From: Chromatiales bacterium
GTDB taxonomy: Bacteria > Pseudomonadota > Gammaproteobacteria > Chromatiales > Chromatiaceae
Direction: 5' to 3'
Assembly: GCA_028280505.1 (NCBI GenBank)
Contig: JANQLO010000004.1
Location: 1-54,425, forward strand
Length of the DNA stretch: 54,425 bases
In this document: piece by piece, positions 1-8,353 of the stretch
Position numbering within the stretch: the first letter of the stretch is position 1
Layout: the number at the start of each line of letters is the position of its first letter
Made by a program: the position numbers and the translations under genes
Notes under the pieces: model-generated
The model's input: the letters and a program-made list of their open reading frames with translations, nothing else
Database searches by the model: none
What the model was told of the DNA's origin: nothing

Positions 1-958
1 CCCGAATACTGACATTACAGTCGGTTACTCGTCCGGTCGTGAGCTGCGTCGTCCGTCCTGTCTTCCCGACAAGCATGCCGCGCCGACAAGCAACGGATCG
101 GCCACTAACACGGAAAAGCCTTAAGCCCCTGCTGCTTCGATAGACCATCTCTTTGCGAACCAGTCGATGCCAACACCAACCTGTTGCAGCATCTACATAA
201 TTGGGGCGACCATCTGTATGAATGCGGACAAATCGTTCCAGCAAAGCAACCCTATCCCGCGGGGAACGACCACCATCGGCTGTACCGGGCTGCACGATCG
301 GATCGTTCGGTCTCCCTCGATTGACTCCCGCGAGCACGTGGTTATTGCTCAACATCAGAACTCTACGATTACGAGGAGCACGGCGTCCGCGAGCCAGGAC
401 GCCTTGGGTGCCTGCAGTAATGCGAACATGCCCAACCGAGATTCCGCACGCCGCAGGACGCATCTTGAATCGCTGCGACTGAACGTCGATCGGGCCTGTG
501 GGTATAACGTTGACAATTGCACTGTCGCTATTCAGCGCGCTGACGCCGAGCGTATCGTTGAGTTCTCGCTTCACCCCGTCCATGTCTGATTTTTCAATCA
601 CATAGACGTTTAATACGGGAGTGGCAGGCCCGTTGGGATCGATCTGGTCAAGATCAAATTCTGCAGAACCAATACCGACCCCGACGATGTTTGCACCATT
701 TTGAACAGACTCACCTTCGGCTACTGCTTCGAATGCAGCAGTCGGCCGTGAAAAAAGAGCGGCCTCTGCCTGATGGTGTATTTCCAAGACAGTTTCCGAG
801 GCTTCTCCACCATGCTCGGCAACGTCTTCTTCCAACTCTCCCTCCGATTCCATACCTGGGTCATCAAAACCGAATTCTTCTTCCTCGGCGAATCCCTCAG
901 TCGCATCAAGCTCTTCTTCAGTTACCGGATCATCGAAATTCTCGTTTTCTGAAGTCAC
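1..958 (-). CDS. Trypsin-like (S1/Nal1-like) serine protease, C-terminus cut by window edge
   Basis: The reading frame is open on the minus strand from a GTG at 958-956, preceded by an AAGGAGAG ribosome site, to the window edge, giving 319 residues and no stop. Residues 1-60 are very acidic (Glu/Asp runs) and low in complexity. Residues 90-125 carry a VGVGIG...LNVYVIEK segment, and the protease-like part starts near 165. The SNNHVLA motif puts the candidate catalytic His at 207, and NYVDAATG puts the candidate Asp at 256. GKTGRTTQLTTGRVTD at 298-313 resembles the conserved core strand of this bacterial S1-like family. The Gly-x-Ser-Gly region lies beyond the edge, so activity cannot be judged. 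No signal peptide is seen, so it is probably cytosolic. The surrounding DNA is more AT-rich than the rest of the window, which suggests an accessory gene. Family assignment rests on motif recall, not on a search. Confidence 0.72.
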   Translation of the reverse strand, partial: MTSENENFDDPVTEEELDATEGFAEEEEFGFDDPGMESEGELEEDVAEHGGEASETVLEIHHQAEAALFSRPTAAFEAVAEGESVQNGANIVGVGIGSAEFDLDQIDPNGPATPVLNVYVIEKSDMDGVKRELNDTLGVSALNSDSAIVNVIPTGPIDVQSQRFKMRPAACGISVGHVRITAGTQGVLARGRRAPRNRRVLMLSNNHVLAGVNRGRPNDPIVQPGTADGGRSPRDRVALLERFVRIHTDGRPNYVDAATGWCWHRLVRKEMVYRSSRGLRLFRVSGRSVACRRGMLVGKTGRTTQLTTGRVTDCNVSIR

Positions 959-1589
959 TTTGCTCTCTCCTTGTATATTTAAGGTTTTGTTACAGTTAAA
1001 CCTGATTTCCCTACTTAACGGCAGAAGCGCTCATTTACATCAAGACAAATAAAGCGCTAGGGAATACTAGACTACGGGTTTCAGAACTCAAGGCTCACAT
1101 ATTTTAATTTGAGTTCTGATCAAACTCGGGGCCACTAAACGCAGAATACACGGCATGTTTGGAGACACAGGCGCTTTGATCGTACCCCCCAGCCGCGCCA
1201 TTATTTAGTTCGAATAATTAATGAGCAAAGAGGGTTGATTTCCGTGAATCTCCCGTCTTCTCAAGCCGACACCGTTAGCTGCTCATTTATCGCTCCGCCC
1301 GTGATCGGGCCACTCGAGCCAGCATAAAATTTCACATGATTGCCTCGATGCCAACCGTGACCACAGCTTCGATTTACAATCCGTAGCCGTCAATTGCCCG
1401 AATACCTGATCAACCAAGCTTTCAGTAAAGCGGTTTCGTCTTTGTGCGATATGCGGATTGAGCCTGTCGTCACGCATTGTCCGCTAAGCCCTTGCGACCG
1501 TAAGGTTCGGTAGCTTTGTCTTTCTGGCATGATAGGGATCCCCGATTTTGGGCGGAGTCCCGGTTTCACGGTCGCGAGAGGTATTGGCC
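959..1589. other. Gene-free gap, AT-rich, with one strong inverted repeat
   Basis: About 630 bases lie between the divergent protease gene and the DUF3050 gene. No open frame here has a convincing start and protein-like composition. A 64-codon minus-strand frame at 1283-1477 has no recognisable motif. The most structured element is the inverted repeat at 1081-1119. The promoter of the leftward protease gene must lie near 965-1060, which contains AT-rich stretches but no clear hexamer pair. Confidence 0.6.
1081..1119. repeat. 11-bp perfect inverted repeat with 17-nt spacer
   Basis: The left arm TCAGAACTCAA (1081-1091) is the exact reverse complement of TTGAGTTCTGA (1109-1119). The spacer is AT-rich. 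It lies about 120 bases upstream of the leftward protease start, so it could be an operator or a transcribed hairpin. No T-run follows on either strand, so a terminator is less likely. Confidence 0.6.
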
Positions 1590-2366
1590 ATGTCAGGTGA
1601 GATCAGCAGCGAGGTGATCGCCTCGTTCAAGTCCAGGTTGGAGCAGCATCCGGTCTATGCCGCGGTAGAGACCAAGGCCGATTTGCAATGTTTCATGCGC
1701 CATCACGTCTACTCGGTGTGGGACTTCATGTCGCTGATCAAGTACCTGCAGTCGGTGGTCGCCCCGACGCGTTTCCCTTGGGCGCCGCGCGGCGACGCCG
1801 GTGTACAACGTTTCATCAATGAATTGGTGCTCGAAGAGGAGACCGACGAGACACAGGTCGAGGGTGAATTCTCAAGCCATTATGCGTTGTATCTGCAGGC
1901 GATGGCCGAGATCGGTGCCGAGACCGATACCGTCACGCGTTTCGTCGCTACTGCCGCGGAATGCGGTATCGGCGATGCGCTTGCCGTTCCCGGCGTGCCG
2001 TCGCCCTCGCGGAGTTTTACCGCGACCACCTTCGGTTTCTTGAACAAGAACCGGCCGCATCAGGTTGCCGCAGCCTTGGCATTGGGGCGTGAGCACATTA
2101 TCCCCGGCATGTTCCGTTCGATTCTCGGCCGCATCGGTGTCGGTGAAGACCAAGCCCCGATTTTTCATTTCTATCTCAAACGGCACATTCATCTCGACGA
2201 GGATTTCCACGCACCCTTGTCACTGCGTTTACTCAATGGCCTGTGTGCAGGCGATCCTCAGCGTGTCGATGAGGCGATCGATGCGGCCAACCGTGCGGTC
2301 AATGCGCGCCTGAGTTTCTGGGACGGGGTATTGGAAGCGATCGAACTCGGTGAAAGTGCGGTGTGA
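1590..2366 (+). CDS. DUF3050 family protein (haem-oxygenase-like fold)
   Basis: This 258-residue protein starts at ATG 1590, after a GAGAGG ribosome site. The frame is open further upstream to 1548, but those codons lack family-like sequence. The N-terminal segment HPVYAAVETKADLQCFMRHH is followed by VWDFMSLIKYLQ, and HFYLKRHIHLDEDFH lies in the C-terminal third. This matches the DUF3050 family, which is predicted to have a haem-oxygenase-like all-helical fold related to TenA and PqqC proteins. The conserved His and Glu/Asp residues (FMRHH, HIHLDEDFH) could bind a metal. The reaction is unknown. There is no signal peptide. The gene stands alone, upstream of and separate from the urea locus. 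Confidence 0.8.
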   Translation: MSGEISSEVIASFKSRLEQHPVYAAVETKADLQCFMRHHVYSVWDFMSLIKYLQSVVAPTRFPWAPRGDAGVQRFINELVLEEETDETQVEGEFSSHYALYLQAMAEIGAETDTVTRFVATAAECGIGDALAVPGVPSPSRSFTATTFGFLNKNRPHQVAAALALGREHIIPGMFRSILGRIGVGEDQAPIFHFYLKRHIHLDEDFHAPLSLRLLNGLCAGDPQRVDEAIDAANRAVNARLSFWDGVLEAIELGESAV

Positions 2367-2519
2367 CGTCGACATTGCCCGTATCGCCCGTCGTCGGATC
2401 AAACGTACCTGAGCAACACTTTCTTCTTTTCATCGTGCCGATTGGATAACGGGCACGGGCAGTGTATCGATTGTTTGTTCGATTAGTGCCCTGAGTTGGC
2501 GCGAGAGCTTGGTGCATGC

Positions 2520-2534
2520 GCACCAATTTGGCGC
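2520..2534 (+). promoter_or_regulatory. NtrC-like binding site upstream of urtA
   Basis: The sequence GCACCA-ATT-TGGCGC fits the enterobacterial NtrC dyad GCACCA-N3-TGGTGC with one mismatch. A further TGGTGCA half-site sits immediately upstream (2510-2516). Its position about 98 bases before the predicted sigma-54 start is normal for an NtrC enhancer. Binding is inferred. Confidence 0.55.
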
Positions 2535-2598
2535 TTACGCCTTGGTCGTTTCCAATACGGCTCAAGTTTTGTTCAACAAAAACAATGGCCTGCTTAGT

Positions 2599-2614
2599 TG
2601 GCATAACACCTGCA
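2599..2614 (+). promoter_or_regulatory. Sigma-54 (RpoN) promoter for urtABCDE-ure
   Basis: TGGCATAACACCTGCA has the invariant GG (2600-2601) and GC (2612-2613) exactly ten bases apart. Its TGGCA block is perfect, and CTGCA stands where TTGCA is ideal. Transcription should begin near 2625, about 120 bases before urtA. Confidence 0.6.
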
Positions 2615-2746
2615 ATTGTCCCGGTGGCTGTCATATGCCCAGGTCATCCCGGTCTGCGGCTGCCGCGGAAACGCCCCATGATGAGGCATCCCTCCGTTTG
2701 GTGAGTTGGCAGTTGGAAATCCAACCGTAGGGGAGAGAACAACCAA

Positions 2747-4039
2747 ATGATTCTTGCAACGCAACTTCGTCGAATGTCGCGTGCCGTCGCGGCTGCCACT
2801 GTGCTGAGTATGGCCACCGCCGCACAGGCGGCCGATACCATCAAGGTCGGCGTGCTGCACTCACTGTCCGGCACCATGGCGATATCCGAAACCACCCTCA
2901 AGGACACCATGCTGATGCTCATCGAAGAGCAGAACAAAAAAGGCGGCCTGTTGGGTAAAAAGCTGGAGCCCGTCGTGGTCGATCCGGCGTCCAACTGGCC
3001 CTTGTTCGCGGAAAAGGCGCGCGAACTGATCGAGAAAGAGAAGGTCGACGTGGTGTTCGGCTGCTGGACCTCGGTATCGCGCAAGTCCGTGCTGCCGGTA
3101 TTCGAGGAACTCGACAGCCTCTTGTTCTATCCGGTGCAATACGAGGGCGAGGAATCCTCGAAAAACGTGTTCTACACGGGTGCCGCGCCGAACCAGCAGG
3201 CAATCCCGGCCGTGGATTACCTCATGGAACAGGGCGTGAAGCGCTGGGTTTTGGCCGGTACCGACTATGTCTATCCGCGTACCACGAACAAGATCCTCGA
3301 GGCCTACCTCAAAGCCAAAGGCGTGGCCGCCGGCGACATCATGATCAACTACACGCCGTTCGGTCATTCGGATTGGCAGTCGATCGTCGCCGATATCAAG
3401 AAGTTCGGCTCGACCGGTAAAAAGACCGCGGTGGTCTCGACCATCAACGGTGATGCCAATGTGCCCTTCTATAAAGAGCTGGGCAACCAGGGTATCTCGG
3501 CCGAAGACATCCCGGTCGTCGCCTTCTCGGTCGGTGAAGAGGAACTGTCCGGCATCGATACCAAGCCGCTGGTCGGTCATCTCGCTGCCTGGAACTACTT
3601 CATGAGCGTCGAGAGCGATGAAAACGATGCCTTCATCGAAGCCTGGCATGCGTTCATCAAGAACGAGGACCGCGTGACCAACGACCCGATGGAAGCTCAC
3701 TATATCGGTTTCAATATGTGGCTCGAAGCGGTGAAAAAGGCCGGTACCACCGATCCTTCGGCGGTCGGCGATGCCATCATCGGTGTCGCGGTGCCGAACC
3801 TCTCCGGCGGCCTGTCGGCGATGATGCCCAATCATCACATCACCAAGCCGGTCTTGATCGGCGAGATCCAGGATGACGGTCAGTTCCAGATCGTATCCCA
3901 GACCCCCGGTCTGGTGGTCGGCGATGCCTGGTCCGATTATCTGGAAGGCTCGAAAGACCTGATCTCCGATTGGCGTGCGCCGCTGTCTTGCGGCAACTAC
4001 AACGTCAAGACCGCCAAGTGTTCGGGTCAGAACTACTGA
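2747..4039 (+). CDS. urtA: Urea ABC transporter, periplasmic substrate-binding protein UrtA
   Basis: This 430-residue periplasmic binding protein captures urea and delivers it to the UrtBC permease. A Sec signal peptide covers about residues 1-29 (basic start, hydrophobic core, AQA cleavage site). The mature part begins ADTIKVGVLHSLSGTMAISE, typical of the Leu/Ile/Val/amide-binding subfamily. FGCWTSVSRKSVLPVFEE and LFYPVQYEGEESS are hallmarks of UrtA as against LivK or AmiC. The start is ATG 2747 after GGGGAGAG. It is the first gene of the urt-ure operon and lies behind a probable NtrC/sigma-54 promoter. Length is normal for the family. Confidence 0.95.
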   Translation: MILATQLRRMSRAVAAATVLSMATAAQAADTIKVGVLHSLSGTMAISETTLKDTMLMLIEEQNKKGGLLGKKLEPVVVDPASNWPLFAEKARELIEKEKVDVVFGCWTSVSRKSVLPVFEELDSLLFYPVQYEGEESSKNVFYTGAAPNQQAIPAVDYLMEQGVKRWVLAGTDYVYPRTTNKILEAYLKAKGVAAGDIMINYTPFGHSDWQSIVADIKKFGSTGKKTAVVSTINGDANVPFYKELGNQGISAEDIPVVAFSVGEEELSGIDTKPLVGHLAAWNYFMSVESDENDAFIEAWHAFIKNEDRVTNDPMEAHYIGFNMWLEAVKKAGTTDPSAVGDAIIGVAVPNLSGGLSAMMPNHHITKPVLIGEIQDDGQFQIVSQTPGLVVGDAWSDYLEGSKDLISDWRAPLSCGNYNVKTAKCSGQNY

Positions 4040-4118
4040 TCTCGAGCTGATGCTGTGCAAGCGGCACCGGTGTCCGTACACCGGTGTCGCTCCCCAACCT
4101 CTCGAAAGAGTCCCCGAT

Positions 4119-5726
4119 ATGTTTCGTTTGGTCGTGACCGTTGTTTTGTTGTGCCTGACGCCCCCTGTTCTTGCGGCCGCGATCGAGACCGATGACTCGG
4201 CACTGGATGCTGCGTTTACACGGATTCTCGATCGCGATTTCGGCACCAAGGCCTTGGGGGTCGAGGCATTGGCAGCGTCGGATCATCCCAAAAAAATCGA
4301 ATTACTCCGCGGCGTGCTCGAGGGTGAGCTGCGTTATCTGAAGAAGAACAAGCGTCTGGTCTGGATGCAGCCGGCCGATGGTAAAAATGCCGCCATCGAC
4401 GTGTTTACGGGCGAAAACTATGGCGTGGTCAGCAAGCGTAAATTTAGAAAGCTCGCGATCAACAATGCCATGCGCGGCCAGATCCGTGGCCTGCTGGCCG
4501 AGTTGGAGCTGTCGAGTTCCGATCCGGCGGCACGGCTTGCCGCGGTCAACAAAATGCTCGGTAAGAGCGACCCCAGTCATGCCGAGCTGTTCGGGCGTCT
4601 GCTCGAACAAGAGACCGATGCCAAAGTACGCGAGGCGATGCAGAGCGCTATCGCGGTGGCACGATTGAGCGATCCGGATCCCGCGCAACGACGTGCGGCA
4701 ATCGCCGAGGTTTCCGGCAGTCTGCTACCGGCGGTGCGCAACGGTTTGACGCGCCTGGCTGCCGACGATCCGGACGACGCGGTACGCACTGAGGCGGCCG
4801 GTGCACTACGCGTGATCGAAGACCGAGTGGAGCTCTTCGGTTACGTCGAGACCGTGTTCTTCGGCCTGAGTCTTGGCTCTGTGCTCGTACTCGCGGCAAT
4901 CGGCCTGGCGATTACCTTCGGCGTCATGGGTGTGATCAACATGGCGCATGGCGAGTTGATCATGCTTGGTGCCTACACCACCTATCTGATTCAACAGGCG
5001 ATGCCGGAAATGATCGGTTTGTCGATTTTGCTCGCGATACCGGCGGCCTTCATGGTGTCCGGCCTGACCGGGATCGCGATCGAACGCGGCGTGATTCGCT
5101 TTCTGTACGGGCGTCCACTCGAAACCCTGTTGGCGACCTTCGGTATCAGTCTGATCCTGCAACAGTTGGTGCGCACCCTGATCTCGCCGCAAAACGTGCC
5201 GGTGTCCAATCCCGATTTCCTCAGCGGCTTCTGGCAGATCAACAGCGTGTTGTCGCTGACTTACAACCGCCTTTACATCTTCATTTTTTGCCTGCTGGTG
5301 TTCGCCGGGTTGTTCCTGGTACTCAAGTACACCCGGCTCGGATTGCAGGTACGCGCGGTGTCGCAGAACCGGTCGATGGCGCGTGCGATGGGCGTACGTT
5401 CGGGCCGGGTCGATGCCCTAACCTTTGGCTTGGGTTCGGGTATTGCCGGTGTGGCCGGTGTGGCGCTGTCGCAGCTCACCAATGTCGGACCGAATCTCGG
5501 TCAGGCCTATATCGTCGACAGCTTCATGGTGGTCGTGTTCGGCGGTGTCGGCAATCTCTGGGGTACCTTGGTCGGCGGTCTCGGCCTGGGTATCGCCAAC
5601 AAGCTGATGGAGCCCTGGGCCGGTGCGGTGCTGGCCAAGATCCTGGTGCTGGTGTTCATCATCCTGTTCATTCAGAAGCGCCCGCGCGGATTGTTCCCGC
5701 AGAAGGGTCGTGCGGCGGAGGGCTGA
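4119..5726 (+). CDS. urtB: Urea ABC transporter permease UrtB
   Basis: This 535-residue protein is one of the two membrane subunits that move urea through the inner membrane. The start chosen is ATG 4119, which begins a clear signal sequence (MFRLVVTVVLLCLTPPVLAA). An upstream extension of the frame overlaps urtA and has no protein character. Residues 25-230 form an extracytoplasmic HEAT-like helical region with repeated Asp/Ala-rich turns. From about residue 235 it is a LivH-type permease with several hydrophobic spans (GVINMAHGELIMLGAY, then FGGVGNLWGTLVGGLGLG). The N-terminal extension is usual for UrtB. The gap to urtA is 79 bases and urtC starts 3 bases after its stop. Confidence 0.93.
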   Translation: MFRLVVTVVLLCLTPPVLAAAIETDDSALDAAFTRILDRDFGTKALGVEALAASDHPKKIELLRGVLEGELRYLKKNKRLVWMQPADGKNAAIDVFTGENYGVVSKRKFRKLAINNAMRGQIRGLLAELELSSSDPAARLAAVNKMLGKSDPSHAELFGRLLEQETDAKVREAMQSAIAVARLSDPDPAQRRAAIAEVSGSLLPAVRNGLTRLAADDPDDAVRTEAAGALRVIEDRVELFGYVETVFFGLSLGSVLVLAAIGLAITFGVMGVINMAHGELIMLGAYTTYLIQQAMPEMIGLSILLAIPAAFMVSGLTGIAIERGVIRFLYGRPLETLLATFGISLILQQLVRTLISPQNVPVSNPDFLSGFWQINSVLSLTYNRLYIFIFCLLVFAGLFLVLKYTRLGLQVRAVSQNRSMARAMGVRSGRVDALTFGLGSGIAGVAGVALSQLTNVGPNLGQAYIVDSFMVVVFGGVGNLWGTLVGGLGLGIANKLMEPWAGAVLAKILVLVFIILFIQKRPRGLFPQKGRAAEG

Positions 5727-5729
5727 GCG

Positions 5730-6815
5730 ATGTTCATAGCGCGCATCCTCCGCGGCGATCTGGGCGGCAAGGTGTTTCTGTTGGTGTTGCTCACGGTATT
5801 GATTGCCGTGCCCATTTTGAATGGCTTGCCGGCCGATCATCCGCTGCATGTCTCGACCTATACGGTGACGCTGCTCGGCAAATATCTGACCTATGCATTG
5901 CTTGCGGTCGCGGTCGATCTGGTTTGGGGGTACCTCGGTATTCTGAGCCTGGGCCATGCGGCCTTTTTCGCGCTGGGCGGTTATGCCATGGGCATGTATC
6001 TCATGCGTCAGATCGGTGAGCGCGGTGTCTACGGCCATCCCGAGCTGCCCGACTTCATGGTGTTCCTGAATTGGCAGGAACTGCCGTGGTTCTGGTACGG
6101 CTTCGACCAGTTCTGGTTTGCCGCGCTGATGGTCATGGTGGTGCCCGGCCTGTTGGCCTTCGTGTTCGGTTGGTTGGCGTTCCGTTCAAGGGTCACCGGT
6201 GTGTATCTGTCGATCATCACGCAGGCGTTGACCTATGCGTTGATGTTGGCCTTTTTCCGCAACGAAATGGGTTTCGGGGGCAACAATGGGCTGACGGATT
6301 TCAAGGACATCCTCGGTTTCAGCCTTCAGGCCGACAGTACGCGGATCGGCTTGTTCATTGCCTCCGGTGTCGCATTGGCGTTGGGTTATCTGTCCTGTCG
6401 TGCTTTGGTGAAATCGCGTCTCGGTCGGGTCGCGGTTGCGATCCGTGACACCGAGGATCGCACGCGATTCATCGGTTACAAGGTCGAGCATGTCAAATTG
6501 GCGATCTTCACTTTCTCGGCCGTGCTGGCCGGTATCGCCGGTGCGCTTTACGTGCCGCAGGTCGGGATTATCAACCCGGGCGAGTTCGCGCCGTTGAATT
6601 CCATCGAGCTCGTGATCTGGGTGGCGATGGGTGGCCGTGCGACTTTGTACGGTGCGGTGCTCGGCGCCATCGGTGTGAACTACGCCAAGACATGGTTTAC
6701 CGGCGCCTTCCCGGAGATGTGGCTTTTCGCCCTGGGTGGCCTGTTCGTCGTCGTTACCTTGTTGTTGCCACGCGGTATTGCAGGCCTATGGCGGCGTAAG
6801 GAGGCGAGCGAATGA
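5730..6815 (+). CDS. urtC: Urea ABC transporter permease UrtC
   Basis: This 361-residue LivM-type permease is the second membrane subunit of the urea importer and pairs with UrtB. It has an N-terminal hydrophobic span, then LGILSLGHAAFFALGGYAMGMYL, the GVYLSIITQALTYALML segment before the cytoplasmic coupling loop, and a C-terminal span ending VTLLLPRGIAGLWRR. GFGGNNGLTDFKDILGF is typical of UrtC. It begins 3 bases after urtB and overlaps urtD by 4 bases (ATGA), so the subunits are probably translationally coupled. Confidence 0.94.
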   Translation: MFIARILRGDLGGKVFLLVLLTVLIAVPILNGLPADHPLHVSTYTVTLLGKYLTYALLAVAVDLVWGYLGILSLGHAAFFALGGYAMGMYLMRQIGERGVYGHPELPDFMVFLNWQELPWFWYGFDQFWFAALMVMVVPGLLAFVFGWLAFRSRVTGVYLSIITQALTYALMLAFFRNEMGFGGNNGLTDFKDILGFSLQADSTRIGLFIASGVALALGYLSCRALVKSRLGRVAVAIRDTEDRTRFIGYKVEHVKLAIFTFSAVLAGIAGALYVPQVGIINPGEFAPLNSIELVIWVAMGGRATLYGAVLGAIGVNYAKTWFTGAFPEMWLFALGGLFVVVTLLLPRGIAGLWRRKEASE

Positions 6816-7633
6816 ACGCCGTACGCGAGGTATTCCGTCGTGACCGGGTATTCGACTTCATGGTGCCCAAGGTGGTCGATGATCTCGATCTATCGCATGG
6901 CACCCTGCTCTATATGGAAGATGTTTCGGTCGCGTTCGATGGTTTCAAGGCGATCAACAATCTGAACTTCTACGTCGACGCCGGTGAATTACGGTGTTTG
7001 ATCGGACCAAACGGCGCCGGCAAGACGACCATGATGGATATCATCACCGGCAAGACCCGCCCGGATACCGGCACCTGCTGGTTCGGTTCGAGAATGAATC
7101 TCTTGCAGATGAACGAACCGGAGATCGCCCAGGCCGGTATCGGGCGTAAGTTTCAAAAGCCGACAGTGTTCGAACATCACTCGGTGTTCGAGAATCTCGA
7201 ACTGTCGATGGCCGGCCCGAAAGGGGTATGGCGAACGCTGTGGGCCCGTCTCAGCTCGGCTGAACGCGAACGCATCGATGAGGTGCTTGAACTCATCGGT
7301 CTTAGTGGTGAGGCACAGCGCCTGGCGGGTGCTTTGTCTCACGGTCAAAAACAATGGCTTGAAATCGGGATGCTGCTGATGCAGAACCCAATGCTGCTAT
7401 TGGTCGACGAACCCGCCGCCGGGATGACCCATCAGGAGATGGACCGCACGGTCGAATTGCTGACCTCGCTCGCCGGCGAGCATTCCGTGGTCGTGGTGGA
7501 ACACGATATGGACTTCGTTCGTGCATTGAATTCGCGGGTTACCGTGTTGCACCAGGGTACGGTGTTGGCGGAGGGCAGCATGGATCAGGTACAGAACGAT
7601 CCCAAGGTCGTCGAGGTGTACCTTGGTGAATAG
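6812..7633 (+). CDS. urtD: Urea ABC transporter ATP-binding protein UrtD
   Basis: This 273-residue ABC ATPase is one of the two motors of the urea importer. Walker A GPNGAGKT is at residues 65-72, the signature is LSHGQ at 175-179, and Walker B LLLVDEP is at 195-201. The switch His is in VVVVEHDMDFV. The LSHGQ variant and the short N-terminal extension before the ABC domain are usual for UrtD. It overlaps urtC by 4 bases and is followed by urtE after 9 bases. Confidence 0.94.
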   Translation: MNAVREVFRRDRVFDFMVPKVVDDLDLSHGTLLYMEDVSVAFDGFKAINNLNFYVDAGELRCLIGPNGAGKTTMMDIITGKTRPDTGTCWFGSRMNLLQMNEPEIAQAGIGRKFQKPTVFEHHSVFENLELSMAGPKGVWRTLWARLSSAERERIDEVLELIGLSGEAQRLAGALSHGQKQWLEIGMLLMQNPMLLLVDEPAAGMTHQEMDRTVELLTSLAGEHSVVVVEHDMDFVRALNSRVTVLHQGTVLAEGSMDQVQNDPKVVEVYLGE

Positions 7634-7642
7634 GGTCGAGAC

Positions 7643-8338
7643 ATGCTGAAAATCGAACAACTCAATCAGTACTATGGTCAATCGCATACTTTATGGGATT
7701 TAGATCTCGACGTCCCCGAAGGCCAGTGCACGGTATTGATGGGTCGCAATGGTGTGGGTAAGACCACCTTGCTCCAATGCATCATGGGCTTGTTGCCGGT
7801 GAAGTCCGGTGTCATGCGTTACAGAGATACGGACCTCCGGCGCGTCGGTGCCGAGCAGCGTGCCGGTCTCGGTATCGGCTATGTGCCTCAGGGACGCCAG
7901 ATTTTTCCGCTGATGACGGTCGAGGAAAATCTTCAGATCGGTCTGCCGGCGAGGCGTGACGGTTTGCGCAAAATACCGGACTTCATCTATGAATTGTTTC
8001 CGGTGCTCAAGGAGATGTTGGGCCGGCGAGGCGGTGACTTGTCCGGTGGTCAGCAACAACAGCTGGCGATTGGGCGTGCCTTGGTCACCGATCCGTCGCT
8101 GTTGATCCTGGACGAACCGACCGAGGGCATTCAGCCGAACATCGTCGCCGACATCGGGAACATCGTGCGTCGTCTGAATCGCGATATGGGATTGACCGTA
8201 TTGCTGGTGGAACAAAAGCTGCCGTTCGCGCGCAAGGTCGCCGATCGTTTTTGTCTACTCGATCGTGGCCGTGCCGTAGCGACCGGGGAGATGCCGGCAC
8301 TCAACGAAGCGTTGATTCAGCAGTATCTGACTGTCTAA
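7643..8338 (+). CDS. urtE: Urea ABC transporter ATP-binding protein UrtE
   Basis: This 231-residue LivF-type ABC ATPase is the second motor subunit of the urea importer. Walker A GRNGVGKT is at 34-41, the signature LSGGQ at 133-137, and Walker B LLILDEPTEGIQP at 153-165. The TEGIQPNIV segment is typical of UrtE. It completes the five-gene transporter set and lies upstream of the urease genes, so import and hydrolysis are likely co-expressed. Confidence 0.94.
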   Translation: MLKIEQLNQYYGQSHTLWDLDLDVPEGQCTVLMGRNGVGKTTLLQCIMGLLPVKSGVMRYRDTDLRRVGAEQRAGLGIGYVPQGRQIFPLMTVEENLQIGLPARRDGLRKIPDFIYELFPVLKEMLGRRGGDLSGGQQQQLAIGRALVTDPSLLILDEPTEGIQPNIVADIGNIVRRLNRDMGLTVLLVEQKLPFARKVADRFCLLDRGRAVATGEMPALNEALIQQYLTV

Positions 8339-8353
8339 CGAGGCGAACAAGAA

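Larger units (their letters stand above)
2367..2746. promoter_or_regulatory. Control region of the urea operon (380 bp)
   Basis: No credible gene lies here. The segment holds an NtrC-like dyad (2520-2534) and a sigma-54 type promoter (2599-2614), both described separately. They are placed as expected for a nitrogen-regulated operon, with the dyad centred about 98 bases before the predicted start near 2625. An untranslated leader of about 120 bases then precedes urtA. Confidence 0.6.

Noticed and set aside
1283-1477. Short minus-strand frame in the left gap
   Set aside because: No ribosome site, motif or neighbour supports it.
2509-2526. TTGGTGC-N4-GCACCAA palindrome as an NtrC site
   Set aside because: The half-sites face the opposite way from the NtrC dyad. 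The overlapping GCACCA-N3-TGGCGC at 2520-2534 fits better.
2861-4249. 462-codon minus-strand open frame opposite urtA
   Set aside because: Antisense shadow; it also crosses into the urtB start. The plus-strand genes are unambiguous.
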